Part shown: in pieces, positions 8,601-16,798 of the stretch | How the letters are laid out: every line of letters begins with the position of its first letter | Numbering within the stretch: position 1 is the stretch's first letter | Source of the DNA: DTU018 sp964618175 | Lineage (GTDB): Bacteria; Bacillota; Syntrophomonadia; Syntrophomonadales; Syntrophomonadaceae | Direction: 5' to 3' | Assembly (NCBI GenBank): GCA_964618175.1 | Contig: CAZTZX010000009.1 | Coordinates: forward strand, 1 to 41,280 | DNA length: 41,280 bases | Program-made: the position numbers and the translations under genes | Notes under the pieces: generated by a model | Seen by the model: the letters and a program-made list of their open reading frames with translations, nothing else | Databases searched by the model: none | What the model was told of the DNA's origin: nothing

Positions 8601-9524
8601 ATGAAATGGAAAGAAATATCAGTTCTTACTAATGGTATCTGTTTAGAGGCAGTGGCGGGCATCTTTCATCAACTGGGTTCCGGTGGTGTAGTAGTGGAAG
8701 ATCCCCAGGCTGCCCGACAGTATGTGAGCCGGGACTATTGGAATGCCGATAGCATATCTGCTGACGTGCAGGGCCACGATTTTGTGGTGGTCAAGGCCTA
8801 CTTCCCGGATGACCGTCAGGTTATGGAGCAAGTAGGTGAACGCCTAAAAGAAGTAGAAAAACAGCTTCACGGCCACTGCAAAGTTTATGTTAATGAAGTG
8901 AATGATGAGGATTGGGAGCAGTCCTGGAAAAAATACTATCATACCTTCAAAGTTGGTCAGCATTTGGTTATAAAACCTTCCTGGGAAATATATCAAAGCG
9001 CCCCTGGCGAAGTAGTTGTCGATATCGACCCCGGGATGGCTTTTGGTACGGGTATTCATGCTTCTACTCGGTTTTGCCTGACCTTTATAGAAAAGTATAT
9101 CCAGGGCGGAGAAACTATAGTAGATGCCGGGTGCGGCTCGGGTATTCTGTCTATCGCTGCCGCTAAACTGGGCGCTAGTAAAATACTGGCTATGGATATA
9201 GATGAACTGGCGGTACGCATCGCCCGGGAGAATATCGAGTTAAACGGCCTGCAGGATCGCATTGAAGTGCAGGAAGGGGACATCGTCGCTACCCTGATCA
9301 ACTCCTCACCGCAGGTTATTCTGGCCAATATAACGGCAGAGGTGGTGGCTCATCTAGTTCCGGTGGCAGCTCAGGTGCTACCTTCGGGTGGGTGGTTTTT
9401 TGGATCGGGAATTGTGGACAGCCGCTGGCCGGGAGTTAAGAAGCAGTTGGACAACCATGGCTTTGAAATACAGCAGATGCTTACCGATGTGGACTGGGTA
9501 GGAGTAGCTGCCCGCAAAATATAG
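8601..9524 (+). CDS. prmA: Ribosomal protein L11 methyltransferase
   Basis: PrmA trimethylates ribosomal protein L11 using S-adenosylmethionine, in the cytoplasm. The 307-residue protein has an N-terminal L11-recognition domain (about 1-90), then DPGMAFGTGIHAST and a class I methyltransferase fold with DAGCGSGILSIAAAKLGA starting at Asp175, AMDIDELAVRIARENIELNG and the NPPF-like catalytic loop seen here as ILANITAEV. Length and motifs are standard. The gene follows dnaJ directly, the order dnaJ-prmA-rsmE-mtaB being conserved in Firmicutes. Confidence 0.97.
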   Translation: MKWKEISVLTNGICLEAVAGIFHQLGSGGVVVEDPQAARQYVSRDYWNADSISADVQGHDFVVVKAYFPDDRQVMEQVGERLKEVEKQLHGHCKVYVNEVNDEDWEQSWKKYYHTFKVGQHLVIKPSWEIYQSAPGEVVVDIDPGMAFGTGIHASTRFCLTFIEKYIQGGETIVDAGCGSGILSIAAAKLGASKILAMDIDELAVRIARENIELNGLQDRIEVQEGDIVATLINSSPQVILANITAEVVAHLVPVAAQVLPSGGWFFGSGIVDSRWPGVKKQLDNHGFEIQQMLTDVDWVGVAARKI

Positions 9525-9554
9525 CCTGTTAGTGGTGCGAAAGGAGTGGCATCT

Positions 9555-10301
9555 TTGCACCGCTTTTTTGTAGATCCTCAAGATATTATCGACCAGCAAG
9601 TCCATTTTTCTCTGGCTGAATCCCGTCATATTGAACGGGTACTGCGGCTGCGCCAAGGCGATACCGTAGTGGTTTTTGACGGCAGTGGCTGGGAGTACCA
9701 AGTGGAACTGTTGGAGCGAGCCTCAAATGCTCTGATGGGTCAAGTCATTAGTCGGGAATATCAGGATCGGGAATCACCTTTCAAATTAGCAATGGTTCAG
9801 GGAATAGCAAAAGGTGAAAAAATGGATACTATCATTCAGAAGGCGGTAGAAGCAGGAATTGACAGTATCCACCCGCTCTTGACTGAACGTACAGTGGTGC
9901 AACTAGCCGGACAGAAAAGCCATCAGAAACAGGAGCGCTGGCAAACCATTTCCCGGCAGGCTTGTAAACAATGCCGCCGCAATCGAGTTCCTCCCGTTTT
10001 GCCACCTCTGGATTTAGCTTCTTTTCTGGAGCAGCATCAAGACCAGCCTATTCTAATGCTCTATGAGTCTGAGCAGGAGTGTACTTTAAGACAGGTGCTG
10101 AAAAATGACCTGCTTCCCCGAAAGATACAGCCCTGGTACCTGATGGTTGGGCCGGAAGGTGGATTTTCAGAGGCTGAAGCAGCATTGGCTCGACAAAAAG
10201 GTGCTATATTGGTGGGTTTGGGACCACGTATATTGAGAACTGAGACCGCCGGTCTCTTGGCGGCCGGCATTATTCTATATGAATTAGGAGATTTGGGTTA
10301 G
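9555..10301 (+). CDS. rsmE: 16S rRNA (uracil1498-N3)-methyltransferase RsmE
   Basis: SPOUT-fold methyltransferase that modifies U1498 of 16S rRNA, 248 residues. It has the N-terminal PUA-like part (HRFFVDPQDI, ESRHIERVLRLRQGD) and the trefoil-knot SAM site (MVGPEGGFSEAEAALARQKG, LGPRILRTETAGLLA). I choose the TTG at 9555: AAGGAG ends 8 bases upstream and RsmE proteins typically begin with HRFFV directly after the start. A GTG at 9546 would overlap the ribosome binding site. Confidence 0.95.
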   Translation: MHRFFVDPQDIIDQQVHFSLAESRHIERVLRLRQGDTVVVFDGSGWEYQVELLERASNALMGQVISREYQDRESPFKLAMVQGIAKGEKMDTIIQKAVEAGIDSIHPLLTERTVVQLAGQKSHQKQERWQTISRQACKQCRRNRVPPVLPPLDLASFLEQHQDQPILMLYESEQECTLRQVLKNDLLPRKIQPWYLMVGPEGGFSEAEAALARQKGAILVGLGPRILRTETAGLLAAGIILYELGDLG

Positions 10302-10330
10302 AGTATGCTCTTAAGAATATGGAGGTTCAC

Positions 10331-11413
10331 ATGAAAACGGTAGCCTTTCATACCCTGGGGTGCAAAGTTAACCAGGTGGAAACCGAACAGATCAAAGATG
10401 AATTGATCCACAATGGCTACCGGGTGCTTGATTTTTCTCAACCAGCTGATCTATATATCATNNNNNNNNNNNNNNNNNNNNNNNNNNNNNNNNNNNNNNN
10501 NNNNNNNNNNNNNNNNNNNNNNNNNNNNNNNNNNNNNNNNNNNNNNNNNNNNNNNNNNNNNAAAATTCAAGACGGTTGTCAGAGCTTTTGCACGTATTGT
10601 ATTGTGCCCTATACACGCGGCCCCGTGCGCAGTAAAGCTCCGGATGATGTGATTCGGGAAGTGGAACAATTAGTGAAACTGGGTTACCGCGAGATCGTAT
10701 TGACCGGTATCCATACCGGACAGTATGGCCGTTCCACAACGGATTGGGCTCTGGATGGATTACTGGAAAAAATACTGGCATCAGTACCAGGGAGCTATCG
10801 CATTCGGCTGAGTTCGATCGAACTTGGAGAAATTAGTGACCGACTGATAGAATTAATTAAGAGCGAGAACCGCTTATGCCGACACCTACACATTCCGCTC
10901 CAGAGTGGAAGTGATGCAGTATTGAAGCGAATGGCGCGTGGTTATAACCGGGATGAATACCGACAGCGCGTGCTGGAAATAGCTGATCTGATACCGGGAA
11001 TCGGTTTCGCTGCCGATGTTATGGTGGGATTTCCCGGAGAAACCAATGAAGATTTTGCTTTTACGGTAGAACTGCTTCAGAGTCTGCCTTTGTTGGATTT
11101 GCATGTTTTTAAGTATTCGCCTCGTCCGGGAACACCGGCAGCATCTTTTCTTGATCAGGTCGATGAAAGACTTAAAAATGAGCGCAGCAAAGTCCTGCTG
11201 AGTGTAGCCCAACAAAAACATGGTGAGTTTCTGGAGGGTATGATGGAGCAGGCCTTTACTGTTTTGGTAGAAGAATGTGAGTCGGGAAAATGTAAGGGAT
11301 TCAGCGACAATTATATTAATATTGAGTTTTCCTCACCCCATGACCTGTGCGGTCAGTTTATCGAGGTAGTTTTAGATGGAATTCACCGGAACCATGCAGT
11401 AGCAAGAATTTAA
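10331..11413 (+). CDS. mtaB: tRNA t6A37 methylthiotransferase MtaB (interrupted by assembly gap)
   Basis: MtaB converts t6A to ms2t6A at tRNA position 37 using two 4Fe-4S clusters and SAM. The N-terminal methylthiotransferase domain starts with VAFHTLGCKVNQVETEQ. The radical SAM motif CxxxCxxC follows the gap (KIQDGCQSFCTYCIVPYTRG), then VLTGIHTGQYG, HIPLQSGSDAVLKRMARGY and a C-terminal TRAM region. The 100-N run at 10462-10561 removes the segment that should carry the second and third cluster cysteines. About 326 real residues are visible, against roughly 430-450 in the family, so the true gap is probably near 300 bases. The ATG at 10331 follows GGAGG by 5 bases. Confidence 0.93.
   Translation: MKTVAFHTLGCKVNQVETEQIKDELIHNGYRVLDFSQPADLYIXXXXXXXXXXXXXXXXXXXXXXXXXXXXXXXXXXKIQDGCQSFCTYCIVPYTRGPVRSKAPDDVIREVEQLVKLGYREIVLTGIHTGQYGRSTTDWALDGLLEKILASVPGSYRIRLSSIELGEISDRLIELIKSENRLCRHLHIPLQSGSDAVLKRMARGYNRDEYRQRVLEIADLIPGIGFAADVMVGFPGETNEDFAFTVELLQSLPLLDLHVFKYSPRPGTPAASFLDQVDERLKNERSKVLLSVAQQKHGEFLEGMMEQAFTVLVEECESGKCKGFSDNYINIEFSSPHDLCGQFIEVVLDGIHRNHAVARI
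10462..10561. other. Assembly gap (100 N)
   Basis: Exactly 100 N, a conventional placeholder for a gap of unknown length. It lies inside mtaB. The frame happens to be kept across it, but the missing MtaB segment suggests the real length is about three times larger. Confidence 1.
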
Positions 11414-11442
11414 GGCCTAGAGGAACTGGAAAGGGGAAAATC

Positions 11443-11811
11443 GTGGGTACCAAGGATATTGGACACAAACTTCAACAGGCACGTGAGAATGCTGGTTTAA
11501 GCCAGGAACAACTGGCCAGCAGGCTGGGTTGCGCACAATCTACCTTATCCAATTATGAAAAAGGTAAGCGCAGACTTTACCTCGCTCAGTTGGAAAACAT
11601 TGCAGAAATACTCAATCGGCCCATCGAATACTTTCTGGAAAGCAATAATTACCAATCATCCCAGCACCTAAACCGAGGTAATGACACCATAGAAGAACCT
11701 GAACTTTTAGAAATTGTTAACGCCTTATATGATTTATCCAGTGAGCAGAGGCGGTCAGTAATGGACTACATAAGCTGGCAGAAAAATCGCCAGACATACC
11801 AGGAAAGATAA
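11443..11811 (+). CDS. XRE-family transcriptional regulator
   Basis: A 122-residue DNA-binding protein with a Cro/C1-type helix-turn-helix in residues 5-62 (GHKLQQARENAGLSQEQLAS, GCAQSTLSNYEKGKR, LENIAEILNRPIEYFL). A short C-terminal helical tail (about 85-122, ELLEIVNALYDLSSEQRRSV) may dimerise. No ligand-binding domain is visible. The GTG at 11443 is preceded by AAAGGGG. The stop is 11 bases before a pair of acyl-CoA dehydrogenase-like genes, so it may regulate them and itself; this is inference from position. It may also be co-transcribed with mtaB, whose stop is 29 bases upstream. Confidence 0.88.
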   Translation: MGTKDIGHKLQQARENAGLSQEQLASRLGCAQSTLSNYEKGKRRLYLAQLENIAEILNRPIEYFLESNNYQSSQHLNRGNDTIEEPELLEIVNALYDLSSEQRRSVMDYISWQKNRQTYQER

Positions 11812-11822
11812 GGGGGGAGAGT

Positions 11823-12998
11823 ATGTTTCGTGATACCATTTCGCAGCAGGATAAGGAATTAGTGTTTTTCACCCGGGATTTGGTTACTCAGCATATCGTA
11901 TCCCGTGCCTTGGAATACGATGCCCTTGGTAACGATCGGTTCGATGGATCAGCTCTGGACATATTGGCTGAACACAATTTGCTGGCTCCTAATATTTTAC
12001 CGGAGTATGGTGGACGGGGGGCAAGCCACCTGGTCACAGCCATGATACTTGAGGAAATCGGTGCTGGATGTGCGGGGGTGGCTGCAGCCGTTGCGGCCAA
12101 CATTCAATCTATAGCTCCACTGCTGGCCGCCGGCACGGAAGAACAGCTTCGCCACTACTTGCCGTTACTGACTGCTCCGCAAACCAGCTTGGGAGCAGTT
12201 GCTATGGTGGAAAATGGCGTTAATCTAGATGTTTTGCTACCAACCGAAAAAGTAGCTATATACGGTTCTTCACTGCAAGCGGAGAGAAGTGCTGGTGGAG
12301 ATGTTATCAACGGTCGTAAGGACTATGTTGTGAACGCTGTTACCGCCAAATTTATTTCTACCCTGGTAGAATATCCCGACGGCCATGATCAGGCATCTAG
12401 CGGTTTTCAATTGATGGTGATCCCTCTAGATACGCCCGGGATCATACTAGGCCCTCTGGGTCGCAAACTAGGTCTTCGCTACTGCAGTACCGCAGAAATT
12501 GAGTTTAAGGCATTAAAAGCCGAGCCTCAGTATATGATTGGAAGACCCGGGTCAGGATTAGAAATATTTAAGGAGTGTATGTATAAAACAGTGCCCCTTA
12601 TTGGAGCCGTCTGTGTGGGAGTAGCTCGTGCAGCTTATCAGCACGCTTTGGAAGTGTCCAAGGAGCGAAGGATGTCAGGACATCCGGTATTTGAAGAGAG
12701 CGCGGTAGGGCACAGTCTGGTTAGCATGGCTAGTAAGCTTAACGCGGCCCGTCTTAGTGTTCATCATGCCTGCTGGATGATTGATACGGGCCAGGATCAT
12801 ACTCTGGCTTCACCCCAGGCCAAGATAGTGGCCAGCCAGGCTGCCCAGGATATTACCTCGGGGTCTATGGAAATTGTAGGCAACCAGGCCTATGTCAGCG
12901 GAAACTCGGCAGAAAAGTACCTCCGTGACGCCAAAATGCTGTCCATTATGGATGGAAGTGAACAATTCCATCGGTGTTTGCTGGCTTCGCAGTTATAG
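11823..12998 (+). CDS. Divergent acyl-CoA dehydrogenase-like flavoprotein, first of a pair
   Basis: A 391-residue protein of acyl-CoA dehydrogenase fold: N-terminal helical domain (NLLAPNILPEYGGRGAS, ILEEIGAGCAGVAAAVAANI), middle beta domain (INGRKDYVVNA) and C-terminal domain (NAARLSVHHACWMIDTG, MEIVGNQAYV, AEKYLRDAKMLSIMDGSE). Several key positions differ from the standard family. The usual EPGAGSD-type flavin/substrate loop reads AMVENGVNLD, and the catalytic Glu of YEGT is replaced by Asp377 (MDGS). The FAD-contacting Arg of the RxxxG motif appears kept (Arg282). The next gene is a paralogue 18 bases away, suggesting a hetero-oligomer. The substrate cannot be named; an active dehydrogenase with Asp as base, or a non-beta-oxidation role, are both possible. 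Confidence 0.85.
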   Translation: MFRDTISQQDKELVFFTRDLVTQHIVSRALEYDALGNDRFDGSALDILAEHNLLAPNILPEYGGRGASHLVTAMILEEIGAGCAGVAAAVAANIQSIAPLLAAGTEEQLRHYLPLLTAPQTSLGAVAMVENGVNLDVLLPTEKVAIYGSSLQAERSAGGDVINGRKDYVVNAVTAKFISTLVEYPDGHDQASSGFQLMVIPLDTPGIILGPLGRKLGLRYCSTAEIEFKALKAEPQYMIGRPGSGLEIFKECMYKTVPLIGAVCVGVARAAYQHALEVSKERRMSGHPVFEESAVGHSLVSMASKLNAARLSVHHACWMIDTGQDHTLASPQAKIVASQAAQDITSGSMEIVGNQAYVSGNSAEKYLRDAKMLSIMDGSEQFHRCLLASQL

Positions 12999-13016
12999 AA
13001 AGGAAGGAGACGTACT

Positions 13017-14186
13017 ATGGCTTTGTCCATGTTAAATGATAGTGACCGCCAACTAATTATGGAAGTCAGAGAACTTGCTTCTACCCACATTGCTGAGCGG
13101 GGCAACCATCTGGATATAATAGGCGATAAGGAACCGGACTGGGTAATTCCGACCCTCTTGGCGGAGCGGAATCTGTTGGCACCTACTCTACCCAACAATT
13201 ATGGCGGCAGAGGTTTGTCTGTGATGGCTACCGCTACCATAATTGAAGAATTAGCCGTAGGCTGTGCTGGTGCTGCCGCTATTGTCGTCACCAATTGTTA
13301 TGCCTTAACACCTATTGTTGTGGCAGGCAGCAAGTATTTACAAGAGCAGTTTCTGCCCCTGATCACCCAAAAAGAGCCCCATCTGGCCAGCTCGGTCATC
13401 AACGACGTGGCCAGCGAATTGGAAGACCGTCCCGGGTCTATCCCAGAAGATATAACACGCATCTCTACTACCATTAGTCAGCAAGGAAACCAGGTAGTGA
13501 TTAACGGCAACAAAGACTATATCTTTAATGGTGCTATGGCCGACTACATGGTTGTATTGGCCCGCAGTATTGATTCTCGTCATAAATCCCGACTGCAGTT
13601 CGTGGTTATTCCAGCTAATACTTCCGGTGTACATATTGTTAAACCGGTGCTGAAAATCGGCATGCGTTCTGCTCATACGGTAAGACTGCAGTATGACCAT
13701 GTAACCGTACCGGAAAACTATCGCATCGGACGACCGGGGGGCGGCTATTTTCTGCTTCTGCAAACCTTTGATCGCAACCTGGCTCTGGTGGGGGCTATTG
13801 GAGTGGGGATTGCGCGGTCAGCTTTTGAATTGGTGCGTGACTTAGCTCGCCAGAAAGACATACTGGGGAAAAACACCACCGCGAATTACTATTTTGCTAC
13901 TGCTCTGGCAGATATGAGTGCTTACATTAATGCTGCCCGGTTATCGGTGGCCCGAGCCGCCTATCAGATTGATCAGGAGGGCAATTATTCACGGGTTTCT
14001 GCTATGGCCAAACTATATGCTACTCAGGTAGCTCAACAGGTGACATCCCAGGCGGTCGATCTGGTAGGACGTATGGGGCTTGTGGTAGGACATCCGGCAG
14101 AAAAATATTTGCGTGATGCCCAAATGCTATCCATGGTTGCCGGTAGTGATTACCTGCATCGTAAGACGGTAGCTGATCAACTTTAA
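13017..14186 (+). CDS. Divergent acyl-CoA dehydrogenase-like protein, second of a pair
   Basis: A 389-residue paralogue of the preceding gene, recognisable from NLLAPTLPNNYGGRGLSVMA, EELAVGCAGAAAIVV, INGNKDYIFNGAMADYMVV, NAARLSVARAAYQID and AEKYLRDAQMLSMVAGSD. By alignment to the family motif YEGT the catalytic Glu position is Ala375 (VAGS), and the FAD-contacting Arg position four before the Gly is Lys280. The EPGAGSD-type loop is also absent (SVINDVASELE). It is therefore probably a non-catalytic partner of the first protein, or has a changed chemistry. A strong AAGGAAGGAG site precedes the ATG. The unit XRE regulator plus two dehydrogenase-like subunits looks like one operon. Confidence 0.85.
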   Translation: MALSMLNDSDRQLIMEVRELASTHIAERGNHLDIIGDKEPDWVIPTLLAERNLLAPTLPNNYGGRGLSVMATATIIEELAVGCAGAAAIVVTNCYALTPIVVAGSKYLQEQFLPLITQKEPHLASSVINDVASELEDRPGSIPEDITRISTTISQQGNQVVINGNKDYIFNGAMADYMVVLARSIDSRHKSRLQFVVIPANTSGVHIVKPVLKIGMRSAHTVRLQYDHVTVPENYRIGRPGGGYFLLLQTFDRNLALVGAIGVGIARSAFELVRDLARQKDILGKNTTANYYFATALADMSAYINAARLSVARAAYQIDQEGNYSRVSAMAKLYATQVAQQVTSQAVDLVGRMGLVVGHPAEKYLRDAQMLSMVAGSDYLHRKTVADQL

Positions 14187-14257
14187 TGAACCACCCCTAT
14201 ATTAAGCCCGGTATTTATGGGCCAGCAACAGCAGAATTGCGGCGATCGAGAAATGTT

Positions 14258-14285
14258 TTGAAGAAATCTATTTATCTGGTAGAAT
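14258..14285 (+). promoter_or_regulatory. Sigma-A promoter upstream of the HIT gene
   Basis: TTGAAG (14258-14263) and TAGAAT (14280-14285) are spaced by 16 bases, each matching the consensus at 5 of 6 positions. The predicted start is near 14292, about 55 bases before the HIT start codon. Confidence 0.6.
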
Positions 14286-14347
14286 GGATTCAATAAACAA
14301 TCCAATAAATCACCAAACCTAAATTAATGAAAGCAGGAGGTGAAAAA

Positions 14348-14698
14348 TTGTCAGAGGGAGATTGTTTGTTTTGTAAAATTGCCAACCAGGAAATACCTGC
14401 CAAAGTGGTATTTGAAGATGACAAACTGGTAGCCATTGAGGATGTCGATCCCGTGGCACCTGTGCATATACTTTTGATTCCCAAATCTCACCAGACTTCT
14501 TTGAATGAAATGACTGAGGATGATATTGACCTTTTGGGTCATATCCAACTGACCGCCGCTGCTGTGGCAAAACAACTAAATGTAGCCGAAGAAGGTTATC
14601 GGTTGCTATGCAACTGTGGGCCGGCTGGGGGACAAGCGGTAATACATGTTCATTACCATCTATTAGGTGGGCGTGACCTGGGTTGGCCTCCCGGCTAA
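14348..14698 (+). CDS. HIT family nucleotide-binding protein (HinT-like)
   Basis: A 116-residue histidine-triad protein of the HinT type, which hydrolyses AMP-linked phosphoramidates. Motifs are CLFCKIANQEIPAKVVFED at the N-terminus (the two Cys plus distal residues form the zinc site in many bacterial members), DVDPVAPVHILLIPKSH, and the triad HVHYHLL at residues 100-104. It ends in the typical GWPPG. The TTG at 14348 lies 7 bases after AGGAGG and gives a standard N-terminus; an ATG at 14327 lies before the ribosome binding site. It sits just before rpsU, a common Firmicute neighbour. Confidence 0.95.
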   Translation: MSEGDCLFCKIANQEIPAKVVFEDDKLVAIEDVDPVAPVHILLIPKSHQTSLNEMTEDDIDLLGHIQLTAAAVAKQLNVAEEGYRLLCNCGPAGGQAVIHVHYHLLGGRDLGWPPG

Positions 14699-14700
14699 TC

Positions 14701-14730
14701 TTGACTGCTATGGATAGTAAATAGTACAAT
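14701..14730 (+). promoter_or_regulatory. Sigma-A promoter of rpsU
   Basis: TTGACT (14701-14706) and TACAAT (14725-14730), 18 bases apart, each match the consensus at 5 of 6 positions. They begin three bases after the HIT stop codon, so rpsU can be transcribed independently. Confidence 0.75.
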
Positions 14731-14774
14731 AGATTGGCATTCACTTAGCCCGGTCATATGAGGGGAGGGAAACA

Positions 14775-14951
14775 ATGAGCGAAGTAAAAGTTGGGAAAAA
14801 CGAAACCCTGGACAGTGCATTAAAGCGTTTTAAGCGTTCTTGCCAAAAATCTGGGGTTATGCAAGATATCCGCAAACATGACCATTATGAAAAACCGAGT
14901 GTAAAAAGAAAGAAAAAGTCCGAAGCTGCACGCAAGAAGAAAAAATTCTAA
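14775..14951 (+). CDS. rpsU: 30S ribosomal protein S21
   Basis: A 58-residue basic protein that matches bS21 along its whole length: NETLDSALKRFKRSC near the start, then YEKPSVKRKKKSEAARKKKK. S21 is a small-subunit protein involved in mRNA initiation. A strong GGGGAGGGA lies 5 bases before the ATG. It has its own promoter (14701-14730) and a terminator at 15063-15093, so it is probably monocistronic. Confidence 0.97.
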   Translation: MSEVKVGKNETLDSALKRFKRSCQKSGVMQDIRKHDHYEKPSVKRKKKSEAARKKKKF

Positions 14952-15062
14952 GTGTTGTATATCTCTGCCAAACCCCGTTATATATAGGCCGAGTGATGAA
15001 GCTGTTGCTTCCAACTTGGATAGCTGCAGCAGATTATAAACGGATTATAGTCAATTGAACAT

Positions 15063-15093
15063 AACCTGGCAGCTAACGGTTGCCAGGTTTTTT
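15063..15093 (+). terminator. Rho-independent terminator of rpsU
   Basis: AACCTGGCA (15063-15071) pairs perfectly with TGCCAGGTT (15081-15089) across a 9-base loop and runs into TTTTTT. It lies 112 bases after the rpsU stop. Confidence 0.88.
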
Positions 15094-15111
15094 CAATGGA
15101 GGTGTTGACAT

Positions 15112-15228
15112 TTGAGCTTTATGAACAAGGGAATGCAAAACCGGCGCCAGAAAATAATTGTATATTTTATAATCGCTATTGTAATACTGGCATTTTTAGT
15201 GAGTATTGTAGGATACGCGTTTTATTAA
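15112..15228 (+). CDS. Small single-pass membrane protein, possibly Prli42-like
   Basis: A 38-residue ORF starting with TTG at 15112, 7 bases after a strong GGAGGTG. The N-terminus is short and basic (NKGMQNRRQKII), followed by one hydrophobic helix (VYFIIAIVILAFLVSIVGYA) ending FY. Basic head plus single helix and size resemble the conserved Firmicute microprotein Prli42 (stressosome-associated) or other small families such as DUF4044. The match is by shape only, so the name is tentative. It lies between two terminators, and I see no clear promoter of its own, so it may depend on read-through from rpsU. Confidence 0.6.
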   Translation: MSFMNKGMQNRRQKIIVYFIIAIVILAFLVSIVGYAFY

Positions 15229-15240
15229 AGTGAGATCAAA

Positions 15241-15278
15241 AAGAGGGCGGTTCAGAAAGAACCGCCCTCTTTCATTTT
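15241..15278 (+). terminator. Strong rho-independent terminator
   Basis: AAGAGGGCGGTTC (15241-15253) pairs perfectly over 13 bases with GAACCGCCCTCTT (15259-15271) around a 5-base loop, with A-rich sequence before and TTTCATTTT after. It could work in both directions and isolates the downstream sigma-54 regulator gene. Confidence 0.9.
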
Positions 15279-15373
15279 GCATTAGAATTATTTCTGACTC
15301 CAAGGTATTTGCAAGAAAATATAGAATATTGAAACAAGTCACAGAGAATTACTGAGGAACAGGAAGTGGGGAC

Positions 15374-16780
15374 ATGTTTAGACTCAGTACCATACCGCAG
15401 AAGTACCTGGACGTTATCGAGACGATTTTTAATGAATTTGATGGGGCCTTGCTCATTGATGAGCAGGGGATAATTCGCATCATCACTGACTACTACTGCC
15501 GGGAAAGCGGGTTATCCAAGCAAGAGGTACTGGGCAGAAAAGTGGAGGAGGTATTTCCAACTACTCGCATGCTAGAGGTTCTACACTCTGGTAAACCGAT
15601 AATAGCGGATATCTGGGAGCTTGGCGGTAAATCGCAGATAGTCTCCCGGGTACCTATTACTTTGAGTGGGAGTATTATCGGCGCAGCAGGATTCAATATA
15701 TTCCGGTATTTAGACGATGCTCAGGGCTTTGCCCACCGCATTTCCAACATGTTTTCGCAGCTCAAATATTATAAAGAAGAGGTCAAGCGCTTATCGTCGG
15801 CCAAGTATTCACTGGCTTCCATAGTTGGCAAAAGTGACGCCATCCTAGAGGCTAAGGAACAGGTTCGTATGGTGGCGACTAATTCTATACCAGTATCTAT
15901 TAGCGGGGAGACTGGAACCGGCAAGGAACTGTTTGCCCACGCTGTTCACCAGGAGAGCTCCCGGCGCGAGTTCCCGCTAGTCAGAGTAAACTGTGCCTCC
16001 ATTCCTGAAAATTTACTGGAAAGCGAGCTGTTTGGTTATGAAGAAGGAGCTTTTACCGGGGCACGTAAGTCAGGCAAACCTGGAAAATTTGAACTGGCCG
16101 ACAAAGGTACTCTATTTCTGGATGAGATTTCGGAACTATCCTGGGTAGCCCAGGCGGGTTTATTAAGAGTGTTGCAGGAAAAGGAGCTGGAACGGGTAGG
16201 CGGGGTAGATACTATTGCCGTGGATGTGCGTATTATATCTGCTACCAATCTGTCCTTGGGCGAACTTGTAAGCCAGGGGAAATTCCGTAAGGATCTGTTT
16301 TTTCGTCTGGATGTCTTTCCCATACACATACCACCGTTGCGCGAGAGGATGGAGGATCTGGAGCCACTAGTTGAATATTTTATAAATCAATATAATCAAG
16401 AGGCGGGAGGACCTATTGAAGGAATTTCTGGGGAAGCCATGGCCAGACTGCATAAATATCACTGGCCGGGTAATGTACGAGAATTGAATACGGTCATTGA
16501 ACGTGCCTGCATTGACACTGGTGCTGGTATAATAACCATAGACAATTTATTAAGGTTTGCCGGTCCAAAAGCCAGGGCTGATAACCACCCAAAATACCAG
16601 GGATTTGATTTGGCCAAAGCCCGGGAGGAGGCAGAAAAGCAAACCATTCTTCGAGCCATCAAGGCCTGCCGAGGCAATAAAACTCAAGCTGCTAAGCTGT
16701 TAGGATTAAGCCGCAGTGCTTTATACTATAAAATGGAGCAATACCAACTTGCTCATTTGTTGGCCGATTCCAAAAACTAA
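15374..16780 (+). CDS. Sigma-54-dependent transcriptional activator (PAS-AAA+-Fis)
   Basis: A 468-residue enhancer-binding protein. An N-terminal PAS-like sensor (about 10-120, GALLIDEQGIIRIITDYYCR, GLSKQEVLGRKVEEVFPTTR) is followed by the AAA+ domain (about 145-385): Walker A GETGTGKE at 178-185, sigma-54 contact loop GAFTGA at 225-230, Walker B LFLDEISEL, and RLDVFPIHIPPLRER. A C-terminal Fis-type helix-turn-helix ends it (NKTQAAKLLGLSRSALYYKM). There is no receiver domain, so the PAS module probably senses a ligand or redox signal directly. The next gene, a CoA-transferase, has a sigma-54 promoter, so this is very likely its activator. Confidence 0.95.
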   Translation: MFRLSTIPQKYLDVIETIFNEFDGALLIDEQGIIRIITDYYCRESGLSKQEVLGRKVEEVFPTTRMLEVLHSGKPIIADIWELGGKSQIVSRVPITLSGSIIGAAGFNIFRYLDDAQGFAHRISNMFSQLKYYKEEVKRLSSAKYSLASIVGKSDAILEAKEQVRMVATNSIPVSISGETGTGKELFAHAVHQESSRREFPLVRVNCASIPENLLESELFGYEEGAFTGARKSGKPGKFELADKGTLFLDEISELSWVAQAGLLRVLQEKELERVGGVDTIAVDVRIISATNLSLGELVSQGKFRKDLFFRLDVFPIHIPPLRERMEDLEPLVEYFINQYNQEAGGPIEGISGEAMARLHKYHWPGNVRELNTVIERACIDTGAGIITIDNLLRFAGPKARADNHPKYQGFDLAKAREEAEKQTILRAIKACRGNKTQAAKLLGLSRSALYYKMEQYQLAHLLADSKN

Positions 16781-16798
16781 CGAAAGTGTTAACCTCAT

